Origin: Peptostreptococcaceae bacterium
GTDB taxonomy: Bacteria > Bacillota > Clostridia > Peptostreptococcales > Peptostreptococcaceae
Reading direction: 5' to 3'
NCBI GenBank assembly: GCA_902363255.1
Contig: CABIZO010000004.1
Location: 310,001 to 374,000, forward strand
DNA: 64,000 bases
Of this stretch, positions 44,112 through 53,334 are shown piece by piece. The notes below the pieces were generated by a model that saw only the letters and a list, made by a program, of their open reading frames with translations, did no database searches and was not told where the DNA came from. Each line of letters opens with the position of its first letter. Within the stretch, counting starts at the first letter, position 1. The position numbers were made by a program, and so were the translations under genes.

Positions 44112-44996
44112 TTAATAACCTAATAATTGTATTCCATCCTTAATGCACTCTATTTCTAAAGGAAAATCTGGCCCTTTTTCTCCATCAATATCTGTAATTA
44201 AGTTATCTTTACAATTAATTTTTAACTTATTTGTTTTAAAATATAGGATTTCATCTTTATTATAATCTTCAAGATGTTCACCTTTTAAAACACTTATAAG
44301 TAAAGGTAACATATTAGGAAGTAAAATTTCTTTTACTATAATCACATCTAATAATCCATCATCTACCTTAGCCTTATAAGCGAGATTAATATTCCCAGCA
44401 GTTTTACCATTAAAAATTAGCATTAAATACATATCACCGTTATATTCAACTTCTTTTGATTCTACTTCAATGCTGAATTTTCTCATATACAATGCTTCTT
44501 CAATACCCTTCAAGTAATATGAAACTTTTCCTATAGAGTTTTTGAACTCTGGATTAATTTTTTGCGATACATCTGTAAACATTCCTGCACTTGCAACATT
44601 TATAAAATATTTATCGTTTATTTTTCCGATATCTATTTTTTTAGGTTTTGAATTAACAATTCTTTCTATTGAGTCTTTTGGGGCAAAGGGTAAATTAACA
44701 GCTTTTGCAAAATCATTTGCTGTTCCAGAAGGTAAAATACCTATTGGAATATTTATATTAAGTGATTTCATAGCATTTAAAATCAAATCTATTGTCCCAT
44801 CTCCTCCTGAAATTAATATATGATCATAATTTGATTCCATATCAAAAAAAGCATCGTTTATTGGTCTACTTTTGCTAAGCCTAAAAGGTACTACTACATA
44901 ATTGTATTGTTGGTATATCTCTATTATCTTATCAAGTTCATGAGAAATTCTTCGTTCTCCTGAATTAGGGTTGTAAATAAACTTTACTTTTTTCAT
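44112..44996 (-). CDS. Diacylglycerol kinase family lipid kinase (YegS/BmrU type)
   Basis: 294 residues. FIYNPNSGERR start, the glycine-rich nucleotide loop ISGGDGTIDLILNAM and GILPSGTANDFAKAV are the DAGK catalytic-domain hallmarks. The C-terminal YegS/DgkB-like domain follows (NINLAYKAKVDDGLLDVI; ending DIDGEKGPDFPLEIEC). It phosphorylates diacylglycerol or a related lipid at the inner membrane face. GGAGGAAAA precedes the ATG. It is 11 bases after the LUD-domain gene. Confidence 0.85.
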   Translation of the reverse strand: MKKVKFIYNPNSGERRISHELDKIIEIYQQYNYVVVPFRLSKSRPINDAFFDMESNYDHILISGGDGTIDLILNAMKSLNINIPIGILPSGTANDFAKAVNLPFAPKDSIERIVNSKPKKIDIGKINDKYFINVASAGMFTDVSQKINPEFKNSIGKVSYYLKGIEEALYMRKFSIEVESKEVEYNGDMYLMLIFNGKTAGNINLAYKAKVDDGLLDVIIVKEILLPNMLPLLISVLKGEHLEDYNKDEILYFKTNKLKINCKDNLITDIDGEKGPDFPLEIECIKDGIQLLGY

Positions 44997-45007
44997 TTTT
45001 CCTCCAG

Positions 45008-45649
45008 TTAAAATCCTAAGATATCGTTAACAAATATTACATGCATTCTTCCTGCTGTTCTTTGTCTTTTTATTACTGTATATTCACAACATATTCTATC
45101 TTCACTTTTGCAGTCCATACAATATCCTACTTTAGCACAAGGAGTAGCTGTATTTAATCTTTTTGCATTTGCAGGTCCACTTATACTTTTATTTCGATTA
45201 ACTGCATCATCTAAGTTTTTTACTATCTTATTTGCTCCCACTATTAATATTACTTTATCTGGACCATATAACATGGCCGCTACTCTATTGCCATTTCCAT
45301 CAACATTAAAAATTTCCCCTTCTTCTGTAATAGCATTTACAGATGAAAAATACGTATCTGCATAAAATGACTTTCTATATATCTCTTTCATATCAGCTGG
45401 TGTAAGGTTTTCTTCATATCTATCTAAAAAGTTATATCTTCCACTTCTAAGAAAATCTATTATATTAGTTTCAAATAATGTCATAGATCCTCCAACAGAT
45501 ACCATTTCACCTTCTTTAGCTATATCTTTAATAATATTTAATAATTCATCATTATTTTTAGCATAATAACCTTTAATATTATTTTTTTCTAAATTACTTA
45601 TTGTTTTTTCTATTCTTCTTTCATTTAACCATTGTATATTTTTATTCAT
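45008..45649 (-). CDS. LUD-domain (lactate utilisation, LutC-like) protein
   Basis: About 213 residues from the ATG at 45649 (GGGAG upstream). The pattern SVGGSMTLFETNIIDFLRSG, SVNAITEEGEIFNVDGNGNR and PDKVILIVGANKIV is the DUF162/LUD family. The C-terminal part has several Cys (CAKVGYCMDCKSEDRICCEY) that may bind a metal cluster. LutC-type proteins join iron-sulfur complexes of lactate oxidation, but the stand-alone clostridial form has no proven function. It forms an operon with the lipid kinase. Confidence 0.8.
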   Translation of the reverse strand: MNKNIQWLNERRIEKTISNLEKNNIKGYYAKNNDELLNIIKDIAKEGEMVSVGGSMTLFETNIIDFLRSGRYNFLDRYEENLTPADMKEIYRKSFYADTYFSSVNAITEEGEIFNVDGNGNRVAAMLYGPDKVILIVGANKIVKNLDDAVNRNKSISGPANAKRLNTATPCAKVGYCMDCKSEDRICCEYTVIKRQRTAGRMHVIFVNDILGF

Positions 45650-45720
45650 TTCACACAATCTCCCTAAATTTTTTTCAATATTATTTTAGCATAAAATAGT
45701 ATAGTAATATTATATAATTA

Positions 45721-45756
45721 AAAAAATACTTTATTACACTTAATAAAGTATTTTTT
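45721..45756. terminator. Bidirectional terminator
   Basis: AAATACTTTATT, six bases, AATAAAGTATTT, with A and T runs on the flanks. On the minus strand it follows the 74-residue gene. Confidence 0.75.
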
Positions 45757-45764
45757 ATATTCTC

Positions 45765-45989
45765 TCATAAATTATATTTGTCTTGTTTAAATGTAAATCC
45801 TTTTTTGGGTGTAAATGTATATTTCTTATTATATGTATATCCATTATCATAATCATCATTAATAATTGTATTATCATCAAAAGTTATAATATTATCATTA
45901 TTCCAATCATTCTTTTCAAAGTTATCTTCATAACTATTAGTTAAAGAATAATCAGATTTATGATTTAAATTTAACATTTTATTATTCAT
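45765..45989 (-). CDS. Small Asn/Asp-rich hypothetical protein
   Basis: 74 residues, strongly hydrophilic and rich in Asn and Asp (DNNTIINDDYDNGYTYNKKY), ending in a KKYTFTPKKGFTFKQDKYNL segment. GAGGTGATGAG gives a good start and a terminator follows. No family recognised. It could be a small spore or cytoplasmic protein, but nothing shows this. Confidence 0.5.
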   Translation of the reverse strand: MNNKMLNLNHKSDYSLTNSYEDNFEKNDWNNDNIITFDDNTIINDDYDNGYTYNKKYTFTPKKGFTFKQDKYNL

Positions 45990-46182
45990 CTCATCACCTC
46001 AAACTTATATTATTATAAATATATAGTCTTATTTTCTCCAATATCAAGTAAATTATTTAATATATATTCAAGATTTTCCTTTTGTATATTATAAAAATAA
46101 ATTATTTTTACCCAAATTAACCCCTCATATAAATAATGAATTAAGAATTGATTATTTTGACACAACTTAATTAATTCTATTC

Positions 46183-46215
46183 AAAAAAATTTCCCACTAA
46201 AAAGTAGGAAATTTA
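46183..46215 (-). terminator. Terminator of the substrate-binding protein gene
   Basis: AAATTTCC..ACT, 4 bases, AGT..GGAAATTT followed by T-run on the minus strand, just after the stop at 46224. Confidence 0.7.
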
Positions 46216-46223
46216 AAATTCAT

Positions 46224-47216
46224 TTATTTTTCTACATAATATATATTTTCATCTGGAACTTTTCCACCTAAAACTTTTGGGTTAAATGATAATAAACTAT
46301 TATAATAATTAGTATATTCATCTTTACAATCAGATATAGATATAAATTTCAAATTAGTTCTATCTATAGCTTTAACTAATAATTCTGGCTTTACATTTAC
46401 ACCAAATGTAGCAGCATATTCTCCTGACTCTTTAGGATTTTCATTTGTCCATTTTATATTTTCATCTAAAGCATTTATAAAATCTTTCATAAATTCTGGA
46501 TTATCCTTAATTAAAGATGATTTCACTATTAAAGTTGATTGTGGGTATCCATTTTCGTTCTTAAATACTTCTTTCCAAGTATCATTCACACCACATATAA
46601 CTTTTAAATTCGGATTTTTTGTAAGTAATCCACTAAGGGCTGGCTCTGGAACTATACCTGTAGTTAATTTTTTTGTTGCCAATAGTGATACTAAATCACT
46701 AGCCTCATTTGAATAATTAAATGTAATAGCTGATGAATCAACTTCTTGTTCTCGTAATAAAGCTTGTACTGTTATATCTGGAGTTAATCCTTTACCTATA
46801 TTCCCAACTTCTTTTCCTTCTAATGATGAGTTTAATCCGTTTACGTCCTTATCACTACTAACTAAGTAAAAAGATCCCATGCCTACAGTTCCTGCAATTT
46901 GATAATTTGATGTTTTATTATAAGCAATTGACGCCATATTTGATGGTACTATAGCTATATCAAGAGCCTCTTTCATTACATCTGTTGATAAAGCATCAGA
47001 TGTTGCTTCAAGATTATATTTAACTTTATAACCTTCTTTTATCTCAGGATTTTCTTGTGATAGTTTTGCAATTGCTATGCCTGGTAGTCCATCTGGTGCC
47101 CCAACATTTACTGTAACTGGTTCTGTAACATTTTCCTCTTCATTACTAGAACTACATCCTACTACTAAACTAGATGTAATTAATAATGACATAAGTACTG
47201 TAATAATTTTTTTCAT
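46224..47216 (-). CDS. ABC transporter substrate-binding lipoprotein (NMT1/SsuA-like), orphan
   Basis: 330 residues. Lipoprotein signal peptide with lipobox VVGCSSS. The mature part has the type II periplasmic-binding fold of the NMT1/SsuA/TauA group (VNVGAPDGLPGIAIAKL; LDIAIVPSNMASIAYNK; VGNIGKGLTPDITVQALL; TGIVPEPALSGLL). Substrates in the group include pyrimidines, sulfonates and nitrate; none can be assigned. No permease or ATPase gene is adjacent. It follows the glutamate mutase operon. GGGGGTAAATTT precedes the ATG. Confidence 0.8.
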   Translation of the reverse strand: MKKIITVLMSLLITSSLVVGCSSSNEEENVTEPVTVNVGAPDGLPGIAIAKLSQENPEIKEGYKVKYNLEATSDALSTDVMKEALDIAIVPSNMASIAYNKTSNYQIAGTVGMGSFYLVSSDKDVNGLNSSLEGKEVGNIGKGLTPDITVQALLREQEVDSSAITFNYSNEASDLVSLLATKKLTTGIVPEPALSGLLTKNPNLKVICGVNDTWKEVFKNENGYPQSTLIVKSSLIKDNPEFMKDFINALDENIKWTNENPKESGEYAATFGVNVKPELLVKAIDRTNLKFISISDCKDEYTNYYNSLLSFNPKVLGGKVPDENIYYVEK

Positions 47217-47476
47217 AAATTTACCCCCAATAATATTTATTCAGCTGATAAATATTGACATTACTTAGATGCTTTTTTATAAGAAAATACTTAAGAAATA
47301 AGATAGATTAAGTATTAATCCCTTCCCCTTTAGACTATGTCTTTAGAGTCAGCTTATATGTAAATGTTAGCATATAAGTATAAAATTATCAATTTGTATA
47401 TCTATATGTAAAAATTGATAATACTAACTTAAATCTTTTTTACTAATTTTTATTTAAAAAATTATTTCTTGATTCA
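47217..47476 (-). promoter_or_regulatory. Leader of the substrate-binding protein gene, with hairpins
   Basis: On the minus strand, a CTTATATG..CATATAAG hairpin is followed by GACT..AGTC and GATTAA..TTAATC mini-stems and a purine-rich AAAGGGGAAGGG stretch. It could be an uncharacterised regulatory leader; no known riboswitch consensus is recognised. Confidence 0.3.
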
Positions 47477-47522
47477 TAAAAAAGACAATTATCTATAACA
47501 TTATAAATAATTGTCTTTATTT
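47477..47522. terminator. Terminator of the glutamate mutase operon
   Basis: AAAGACAATTAT and ATAATTGTCTTT form a perfect stem with an AT loop. It follows the DUF4387 stop on the minus strand and separates it from the substrate-binding protein gene. Confidence 0.75.
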
Positions 47523-47524
47523 TA

Positions 47525-47833
47525 TTAAAATTCTATACTTAGTAGGGGTGCATGTTGCTGAGCACCATATACATCTGTTTCGCCCAAATCACCTGATGCA
47601 ATAGGTCTTTTTATTGTTATCTTTATAGCGTTAGCCGGTTTAAATTCTATAATATTGATAATATCTTCTTTTCTTATTTTATACAATTTACTAATTAGCT
47701 CTTCATTAATTATTTTTCTCTTGCATATATCTTCAAATTCTTCTCTAGATTTAAACATTATATCCATAGTCAATTCATAAGGACCTGAATTCTTACTACG
47801 AATTATATTCGTAATATCAACTAACTTTGTCAT
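47525..47833 (-). CDS. DUF4387 family protein
   Basis: About 102 residues from the ATG at 47833 (GGAG upstream). The sequence (ITNIIRSKNSGPYELTMDIM, SRPIASGDLGETDVYGAQQHAPLL-type ending) is typical of DUF4387, which normally accompanies DUF1446/AtuA-type proteins as a neighbour or fused domain. It begins 17 bases after the DUF1446 gene, at the end of the methylaspartate operon, so it is probably a small subunit of that protein. Reaction unknown. Confidence 0.75.
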   Translation of the reverse strand: MTKLVDITNIIRSKNSGPYELTMDIMFKSREEFEDICKRKIINEELISKLYKIRKEDIINIIEFKPANAIKITIKRPIASGDLGETDVYGAQQHAPLLSIEF

Positions 47834-47850
47834 TAATATCAACTCCATTT

Positions 47851-49212
47851 TTATAATTCTTCATAATCTATTACAAATAAATCATTTCCATTATCTACTT
47901 CCATTAAATGATAAACACTAAAGTTATATACCTTTCCTGCATGAAAGTCACTTGGAGAATATGGGAAAGCTAAATTTCCCGCTGTTGCTTTTCTACCATC
48001 ATATCCAAAATGAAGCATAGATGAACGTGCGAATGCACATATTGTATCTGCTTTCTTTTGATCATTAGCTACTGCTTCAATTACTACACCAATTTCATGA
48101 GAATTTTTTGTACTTGGTTTTGGTTCAATATTGCCCATTACTCCATTTTTTCCATATACATTAATATTTAGATAATACTCCCATTTATTAGATTTAAAAT
48201 TATCTTCAACTCTTTCTTTTACACCCTCAATTATTTCATCAATTTTTTCAATCATAATAGGATCTCTTGCACCTGCTATAGACACAGTTCTATACCCTAT
48301 TAATTTTGCACCTTCCAATTTTATAGTATACTTAGGTGATTCAACAAACTTACTACCAGATACTTTTACAATATTTTCACTTTCTTGTTTAAACTCACAT
48401 TGTGTTAAATCTAAATGTCCACCAGGCCCAGGTAAAATATAAGGATTTGTTTTTTCATATAATGTATGAGCTGCTACTGAAACTGTAGTGCATTTTCTGA
48501 TACTATTCAAGGGCTCTAATCTAAAGTAATCATCTCCTAAATATCCAAACATACAGTCTGAACCACTACCTGGAGTTGCACATATAGCTGCACATTCCAA
48601 TATCTTACCAAGATGAAGTGCGAGTCCCTTATTATAACCAGCTTTGATTGCCGGAGCAGCAAAAACTGATGGATCATAAGTTCTACCAGCTAAAATTATG
48701 TTTGCACCATTATTCAATGCTTCTATAAATGGTTCCACTCCCATTTGCCCAACTATTCTTGTAGTTTCATCTATATCTTCTTCACTTAACTTAGGTACTG
48801 GACCTAGAGGTGTTATTTTATTATTCTTTAATGCTTCTTTAACTTTATCTTTTGGAATCTCTGCATGAATCAATGCTAGTTTAAAATTATAATTATTTTC
48901 CTTTGCTATTTCATAAATAATTTCCTTACACCAATTTAAATGTATTTCTCCTCCACTACCTCCTGCTGTACCTATGATAACTGGAATATTGTTTGATAAT
49001 CCATTTTTAATCATTATTTCTAAATCTCTTTTTACAGCATCCCTATCTGTAAATGATTCACCTTCTCCTAAATAGTAAGGACCTGGATCTGTTGAACCAG
49101 CATCTACAGCAATAACATGTGGTTTTCTTTTCATACCTTCTATGAAAGATTTTTCAGGAAATCCATAACCAAGTATGGCTGTAGAAGATAATATTCTAAA
49201 TTCTTCTTTCAT
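47851..49212 (-). CDS. DUF1446 / AtuA-like protein in the methylaspartate operon
   Basis: 453 residues. The pattern IAVDAGSTDPGPYYLGEGES, IGTAGGSGGEIHLNW, NIILAGRTYDPSVFAAP and GSGSDCMFGYL is the DUF1446 (acyclic terpene utilisation AtuA-like) family. It is placed after methylaspartate ammonia-lyase and before DUF4387, where an enzyme acting on mesaconate or citramalate would be expected. No aconitase-like or fumarase-like mesaconate hydratase is encoded in the operon. A role in that step is inference. AAGGGGATGTATTAAG precedes the ATG. Confidence 0.75.
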   Translation of the reverse strand: MKEEFRILSSTAILGYGFPEKSFIEGMKRKPHVIAVDAGSTDPGPYYLGEGESFTDRDAVKRDLEIMIKNGLSNNIPVIIGTAGGSGGEIHLNWCKEIIYEIAKENNYNFKLALIHAEIPKDKVKEALKNNKITPLGPVPKLSEEDIDETTRIVGQMGVEPFIEALNNGANIILAGRTYDPSVFAAPAIKAGYNKGLALHLGKILECAAICATPGSGSDCMFGYLGDDYFRLEPLNSIRKCTTVSVAAHTLYEKTNPYILPGPGGHLDLTQCEFKQESENIVKVSGSKFVESPKYTIKLEGAKLIGYRTVSIAGARDPIMIEKIDEIIEGVKERVEDNFKSNKWEYYLNINVYGKNGVMGNIEPKPSTKNSHEIGVVIEAVANDQKKADTICAFARSSMLHFGYDGRKATAGNLAFPYSPSDFHAGKVYNFSVYHLMEVDNGNDLFVIDYEEL

Positions 49213-49226
49213 CTTAATACATCCCC

Positions 49227-50474
49227 TTAATTTTTTATAACTTTATTTAAAGCTAGAATTCTTTGCATTTCATTATAAACAATCATGTATCCTTCATCTA
49301 CACCCATTCCAGGTTTAGCTAAAATTTGGTCTGGTCCAGTTGCCATGGCAATATGAGCACACACTTGAGCTGATCTATCTGTTTCATTGCATGTTCCACC
49401 TTGATATGCCCCAATATTTTTTTCTTTACAATATAAAACAGCTTCAACTATATTATTTATTCCTCCTAGATCTGGTGTTTTTATTTGAATAATATGACCT
49501 GCTTTATTGTCAGCAAAATATTTAATATCTTCTAACGTATTGCACCATTCATCTGCCACAATCTCCACATTAATATTTCTTTCATCTATCAATCTTCTAA
49601 TTTCTTTTAAGGCTGACATTTGCTTTTCTCTATCTTCAACATCTACTGGACCTTCAATACGAAGTTTAAATGGATTTGCTATTTGAGATAATTTATCCAT
49701 ATAATTAACTATTTTTTCATAGTTATCATTGCCAAAAGCAACACCTAATGTTCCGTACACATCTATATGAATTATAGGATTGTAAGAATCATTTTCTCTT
49801 AAATTTATTATCCTATCTCTAAGCCACTTCACATACTCTTCTAGTTTTTCACCATTTTCCCCTAGTTTATCATCAACATTGTTAATTAATCCATGTGGCA
49901 TTACTTGAGCTTCTTTTATAATCATTTTATCTGAATTATCATAACGACTATCTCCACTTTGTGTGAATATTGGCACAATTTTATCCAAAATAGTTGTATC
50001 ATATTCTTTAGAAATTACTTGGCACATTAAACAATGATTAGATTTTGCAACTGCATCTAATAATGCTTGTGTTACACCATATCTTATTGCCGTATGAAGC
50101 TTTTTATTATCAATTCTAATATCTTCTATCAAATTACTTAGACCTTTAAAACTTGTAATTTCTCTTCCAATTAATTTTGGTGCAATTTCTTTTTCTATGA
50201 TTGGAATAAAATCCTTAGCTAAAAACAGCGGATCACGACCTCCTGCTCCACTATATTGCACTGCTGCACAATCACCAAATGCAATTTGATTATCTTCTAA
50301 AATAATCATTACAGAAATAGATTCTCCACTTTGTCTTACCCTAGTAAATCCTTCCGTAACAGGCTCGCCTCTATAAGCTGCACCATCACTAATTGCTCCT
50401 TTTTTTATTGCACGTTGATCGTCAAAATAAAAACCAGTACGACCTGCAGAGCAAACTACATTTTTTATTCTCAT
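49227..50474 (-). CDS. mal: Methylaspartate ammonia-lyase
   Basis: 415 residues, the usual length. Enolase-superfamily lyase: DDQRAIKKGAISDGAAYRGE near the start, the metal ligands in HIDVYGTLGVAF, RIEGPVDVE and IVADEWCNTLEDIKYF, and the catalytic Lys in HIIQIKTPDLGGINN. It removes ammonia from (2S,3S)-3-methylaspartate to give mesaconate, the second step after glutamate mutase. CACCCC-complement GGGGTGATATTTAG precedes the ATG. Confidence 0.95.
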   Translation of the reverse strand: MRIKNVVCSAGRTGFYFDDQRAIKKGAISDGAAYRGEPVTEGFTRVRQSGESISVMIILEDNQIAFGDCAAVQYSGAGGRDPLFLAKDFIPIIEKEIAPKLIGREITSFKGLSNLIEDIRIDNKKLHTAIRYGVTQALLDAVAKSNHCLMCQVISKEYDTTILDKIVPIFTQSGDSRYDNSDKMIIKEAQVMPHGLINNVDDKLGENGEKLEEYVKWLRDRIINLRENDSYNPIIHIDVYGTLGVAFGNDNYEKIVNYMDKLSQIANPFKLRIEGPVDVEDREKQMSALKEIRRLIDERNINVEIVADEWCNTLEDIKYFADNKAGHIIQIKTPDLGGINNIVEAVLYCKEKNIGAYQGGTCNETDRSAQVCAHIAMATGPDQILAKPGMGVDEGYMIVYNEMQRILALNKVIKN

Positions 50475-50507
50475 CTAAATATCACCCCTTATTTCACTTT
50501 TGTAAAT

Positions 50508-51965
50508 CTATTTGTTTCTAGGACGCCCAATAAGAGTACCTTTACTTATAGCATATACATCGTCAATTACCATTTGGAAAGATTTTTCTCTATTTTCATA
50601 CTTTGCTCTCTCTTCTATTTTTTTATTGTTAAACTCTAATAATTCAGATGTAAAAGGTAATTTTCCAGGATTTAAAATTCTTATAGCTCCATTATTATCT
50701 CTAGCAGGCAATAATTTACCTAAAGTATGAACAGATGGTGCAAAAGGTATATCTAATATTCCACTTTTGAAAGCTCTAATCGCACCTAAAACTATATCAT
50801 TTTCTCCAATTTCAAAACATTTGTCTACTATGCAACGTGTTTCTTTTTTTATAATCTCTTTTTCAATGTCAACTTCATTGGCTTTAAATTCTTGGTCTTT
50901 TAACATTGATAAAATTTGCTTAGTACAAAGTAAACCTTGCGCATTTGCTTGCATTGTTGGTACACCTAAAGCTTCATGAGGTGTTTTTACAATAACTTTG
51001 GTTGCTTTAGAAAGAGATGCTAAAGTACTACCCAATGCTATTACGCTAAATGCTTTTGATTCGTCTTGAGGAAAACTTCCCATCCATTGATGCAATACCG
51101 TTGTTACCATAACATCTTCATATCCTTCTTTTATCAGATATTCATTAGTGAGTTCTTCCAAAGCTCTAATTGCAGCAATATCTTGAATAAAATTACCGCA
51201 TTGGCCATATCCTACAGAAATATTTTTAACACCTTGCTCAGCTGCCAATAAACTTTCTATAATAGCAACTGAATGAGATATACATGGAGGAACTAACGTT
51301 CCAGTTAATGGCCCATATGGTTCACGATTAATAGATATACCTTCTTCTTCATATAAACCTGTTAGTCTATCCACGTATTGCCAATCTCTAATAGTTCTTT
51401 CTAATGATACATTTTTTGCATAAGGAATATTATAAGAAATTCCTCCACCTTCAAAACTTGTAAAACCTCCTGCATAAGTTATTTCACTTAATAACCTAGC
51501 ATCTGGAGTGCCGTGTCTTACTTGTATGGGTGTATCAAGTTCATTTATAATTCTACGACAACTTTCTACTCCGTGATTAACAGCTGGAAAACCATTTAGC
51601 ATGGATTTATTATTCTTTATAGATTCTATAATTCCTTTTTGCGCATCATCATAACAATTCTGTCTTGTATAGCTGTCTATAGTAGTAGGTAGCAAATCAG
51701 CTTCACCTACATCTTGCAAATAAGTTAATAATTTAATTTGATCATCCACTAATGCTACTCCTGCCCTAGGCTGAATTAAAGTAATCCCCTCTTCTTTTGC
51801 ATTAATAAGTTTCTGTGAGAAAACTTTGCTTTCAGGAAGAGATTTATGGAATTCATATGATTCTTCTAAATTTACATCTTTGCCTGTAGGCCATAAGGAA
51901 AGAACCTCTTCTCTAATATGATTAAATTCTTCCTTAGAAATCTTTTTATTTCTAATTTCCACCAT
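50508..51965 (-). CDS. glmE: Glutamate mutase epsilon subunit
   Basis: 485 residues. TLIQPRAGVALVDDQIKLL, LNGFPAVNHGVESCR, IQVRHGTPDARLLSE and TAGGFTSFEGGGISYNIPY-type residues are the GlmE/MutE TIM-barrel pattern. With subunit S and adenosylcobalamin it rearranges L-glutamate to 3-methylaspartate. Its start overlaps the glmL stop by 14 bases with AAAGGAG upstream, so translation is coupled. Confidence 0.95.
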   Translation of the reverse strand: MVEIRNKKISKEEFNHIREEVLSLWPTGKDVNLEESYEFHKSLPESKVFSQKLINAKEEGITLIQPRAGVALVDDQIKLLTYLQDVGEADLLPTTIDSYTRQNCYDDAQKGIIESIKNNKSMLNGFPAVNHGVESCRRIINELDTPIQVRHGTPDARLLSEITYAGGFTSFEGGGISYNIPYAKNVSLERTIRDWQYVDRLTGLYEEEGISINREPYGPLTGTLVPPCISHSVAIIESLLAAEQGVKNISVGYGQCGNFIQDIAAIRALEELTNEYLIKEGYEDVMVTTVLHQWMGSFPQDESKAFSVIALGSTLASLSKATKVIVKTPHEALGVPTMQANAQGLLCTKQILSMLKDQEFKANEVDIEKEIIKKETRCIVDKCFEIGENDIVLGAIRAFKSGILDIPFAPSVHTLGKLLPARDNNGAIRILNPGKLPFTSELLEFNNKKIEERAKYENREKSFQMVIDDVYAISKGTLIGRPRNK

Positions 51966-53334
51966 ATTTTAACTCCTTTTTCATAATTCGAATTGCAATC
52001 TTTGGATATGATTTAGATAGTAGTCCCATTGCTTGTAATATATATTTTTTATCCAGTAAAATTTCAGCATTTTTAGGTCTCATAGATTCTTGAATTGTTT
52101 CATTAAAGCATGCATATTCTAAAATATTATATGCATTAGACAAATTAATCAATGCACCACCAGTTAAAATGATTTTTTTTATATGTGTCAAATCTTTGCC
52201 TTTTTGTAAATATGCTATGCCATTAGATGTGTATATTTTTTCCCTTTTTCCACTGTGTCTTATTGTTGCTATTTCTACTGCTTTTGCAGCAAGTACAAAA
52301 TCTAAATTTATAAAATCTTTTTCTGTTGGCAATACTTGAGGGTTAATTTTAAGATAAGCTATCATTTCTTTTGTCTGCTTTGTACTTAAATTGATGATTG
52401 ATGCAATACTATCAATTCCTACTTCATCAATAATACCATCAATGCTATACCTCATTCCAATATCACCTTCAACAGTTCTTTTTATATAAGGTTCCTCTAT
52501 TCCTTTGAATATAACATTTGATTCTTTTGGACTTCCGTCACATGCAGAATATACATCTGTAGTCGCTCCACCTAGATCAATGGCCATAAGTTCACCTATC
52601 CCCTTTTCATCCTCATAACCATTTGATAAAAGTTCTATTCCTCTCATCAAAGCTGATGGAGTTGGCATTATTATTTCTGATATCAACTTACCAACTTTAG
52701 TAACTCCTTTTGCATTAATAATTTTTTGTAAGAATATCTCTCTTATTTTCTTTTGAGCAGGTTCAACATTTAGCTCACCAAAAATAGGCATCACATTTTC
52801 AACTATATACGTTTCTTTTTTTCTTAGTATTTCTTTACATTTATAACTTACTTCTTTATTTCCACCTATTATTATGGGAAAATCCACCTTACAACTAGCT
52901 AAGATTTTTGCATTATGCAATATGCATTTTTTATCTCCACCATTAGTTCCCCCAGCTAATAGAAATATTTCCGGTTTAATTTTTTCTATTTCTTTTATAT
53001 CATCCTCTGTCATTTCATATGAGTATACTTTTATTACTTTTGCTCCTGCTCCCAAACAAGCTTCTTTTGCTGCTGTTGCTGTTACACTTGGAACCAAACC
53101 ACTTGCCATCATTTTTAATCCTCCAGCAGCTGAAGAACAAGCTAAATATTCACAGTATTCTAATTTACCAGTTTGTTTTTCTAAAGCCTCTATAGCCATA
53201 TGTAGGCCTTCATTTATATCTGTGTTTATAGTTGTAAAACTTGATGCAGTCCCTATAATGACTTCATTATTTATATCAACCGCAGTTATTTTAGTATAAG
53301 TACTTCCAAAATCAATTAGTAAAAGTATTTTCAT
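51952..53334 (-). CDS. glmL: Glutamate mutase reactivation/chaperone protein GlmL (MutL)
   Basis: About 460 residues from the ATG at 53334 (GGTGA six bases upstream); GTG and TTG codons four codons earlier are alternatives. Actin/Hsp70-like ATPase of the ASKHA group: LLLIDFGSTYTKITAVD, MAIDLGGATTDVYSA and ILTGGALINL are the phosphate and adenosine motifs. GlmL proteins reactivate or assemble B12-dependent mutases. It is encoded between glmS and glmE as in Clostridium tetanomorphum; this MutL is unrelated to the repair protein at 7642. Confidence 0.9.
   Translation of the reverse strand: MKILLLIDFGSTYTKITAVDINNEVIIGTASSFTTINTDINEGLHMAIEALEKQTGKLEYCEYLACSSAAGGLKMMASGLVPSVTATAAKEACLGAGAKVIKVYSYEMTEDDIKEIEKIKPEIFLLAGGTNGGDKKCILHNAKILASCKVDFPIIIGGNKEVSYKCKEILRKKETYIVENVMPIFGELNVEPAQKKIREIFLQKIINAKGVTKVGKLISEIIMPTPSALMRGIELLSNGYEDEKGIGELMAIDLGGATTDVYSACDGSPKESNVIFKGIEEPYIKRTVEGDIGMRYSIDGIIDEVGIDSIASIINLSTKQTKEMIAYLKINPQVLPTEKDFINLDFVLAAKAVEIATIRHSGKREKIYTSNGIAYLQKGKDLTHIKKIILTGGALINLSNAYNILEYACFNETIQESMRPKNAEILLDKKYILQAMGLLSKSYPKIAIRIMKKELKYGGN

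Noticed and set aside
52874..53299. 141-codon open frame on the plus strand opposite glmL
   Set aside because: It is antisense to a well-supported gene, has no good ribosome binding site and its sequence has no protein-like pattern. It arises from codon bias of glmL.
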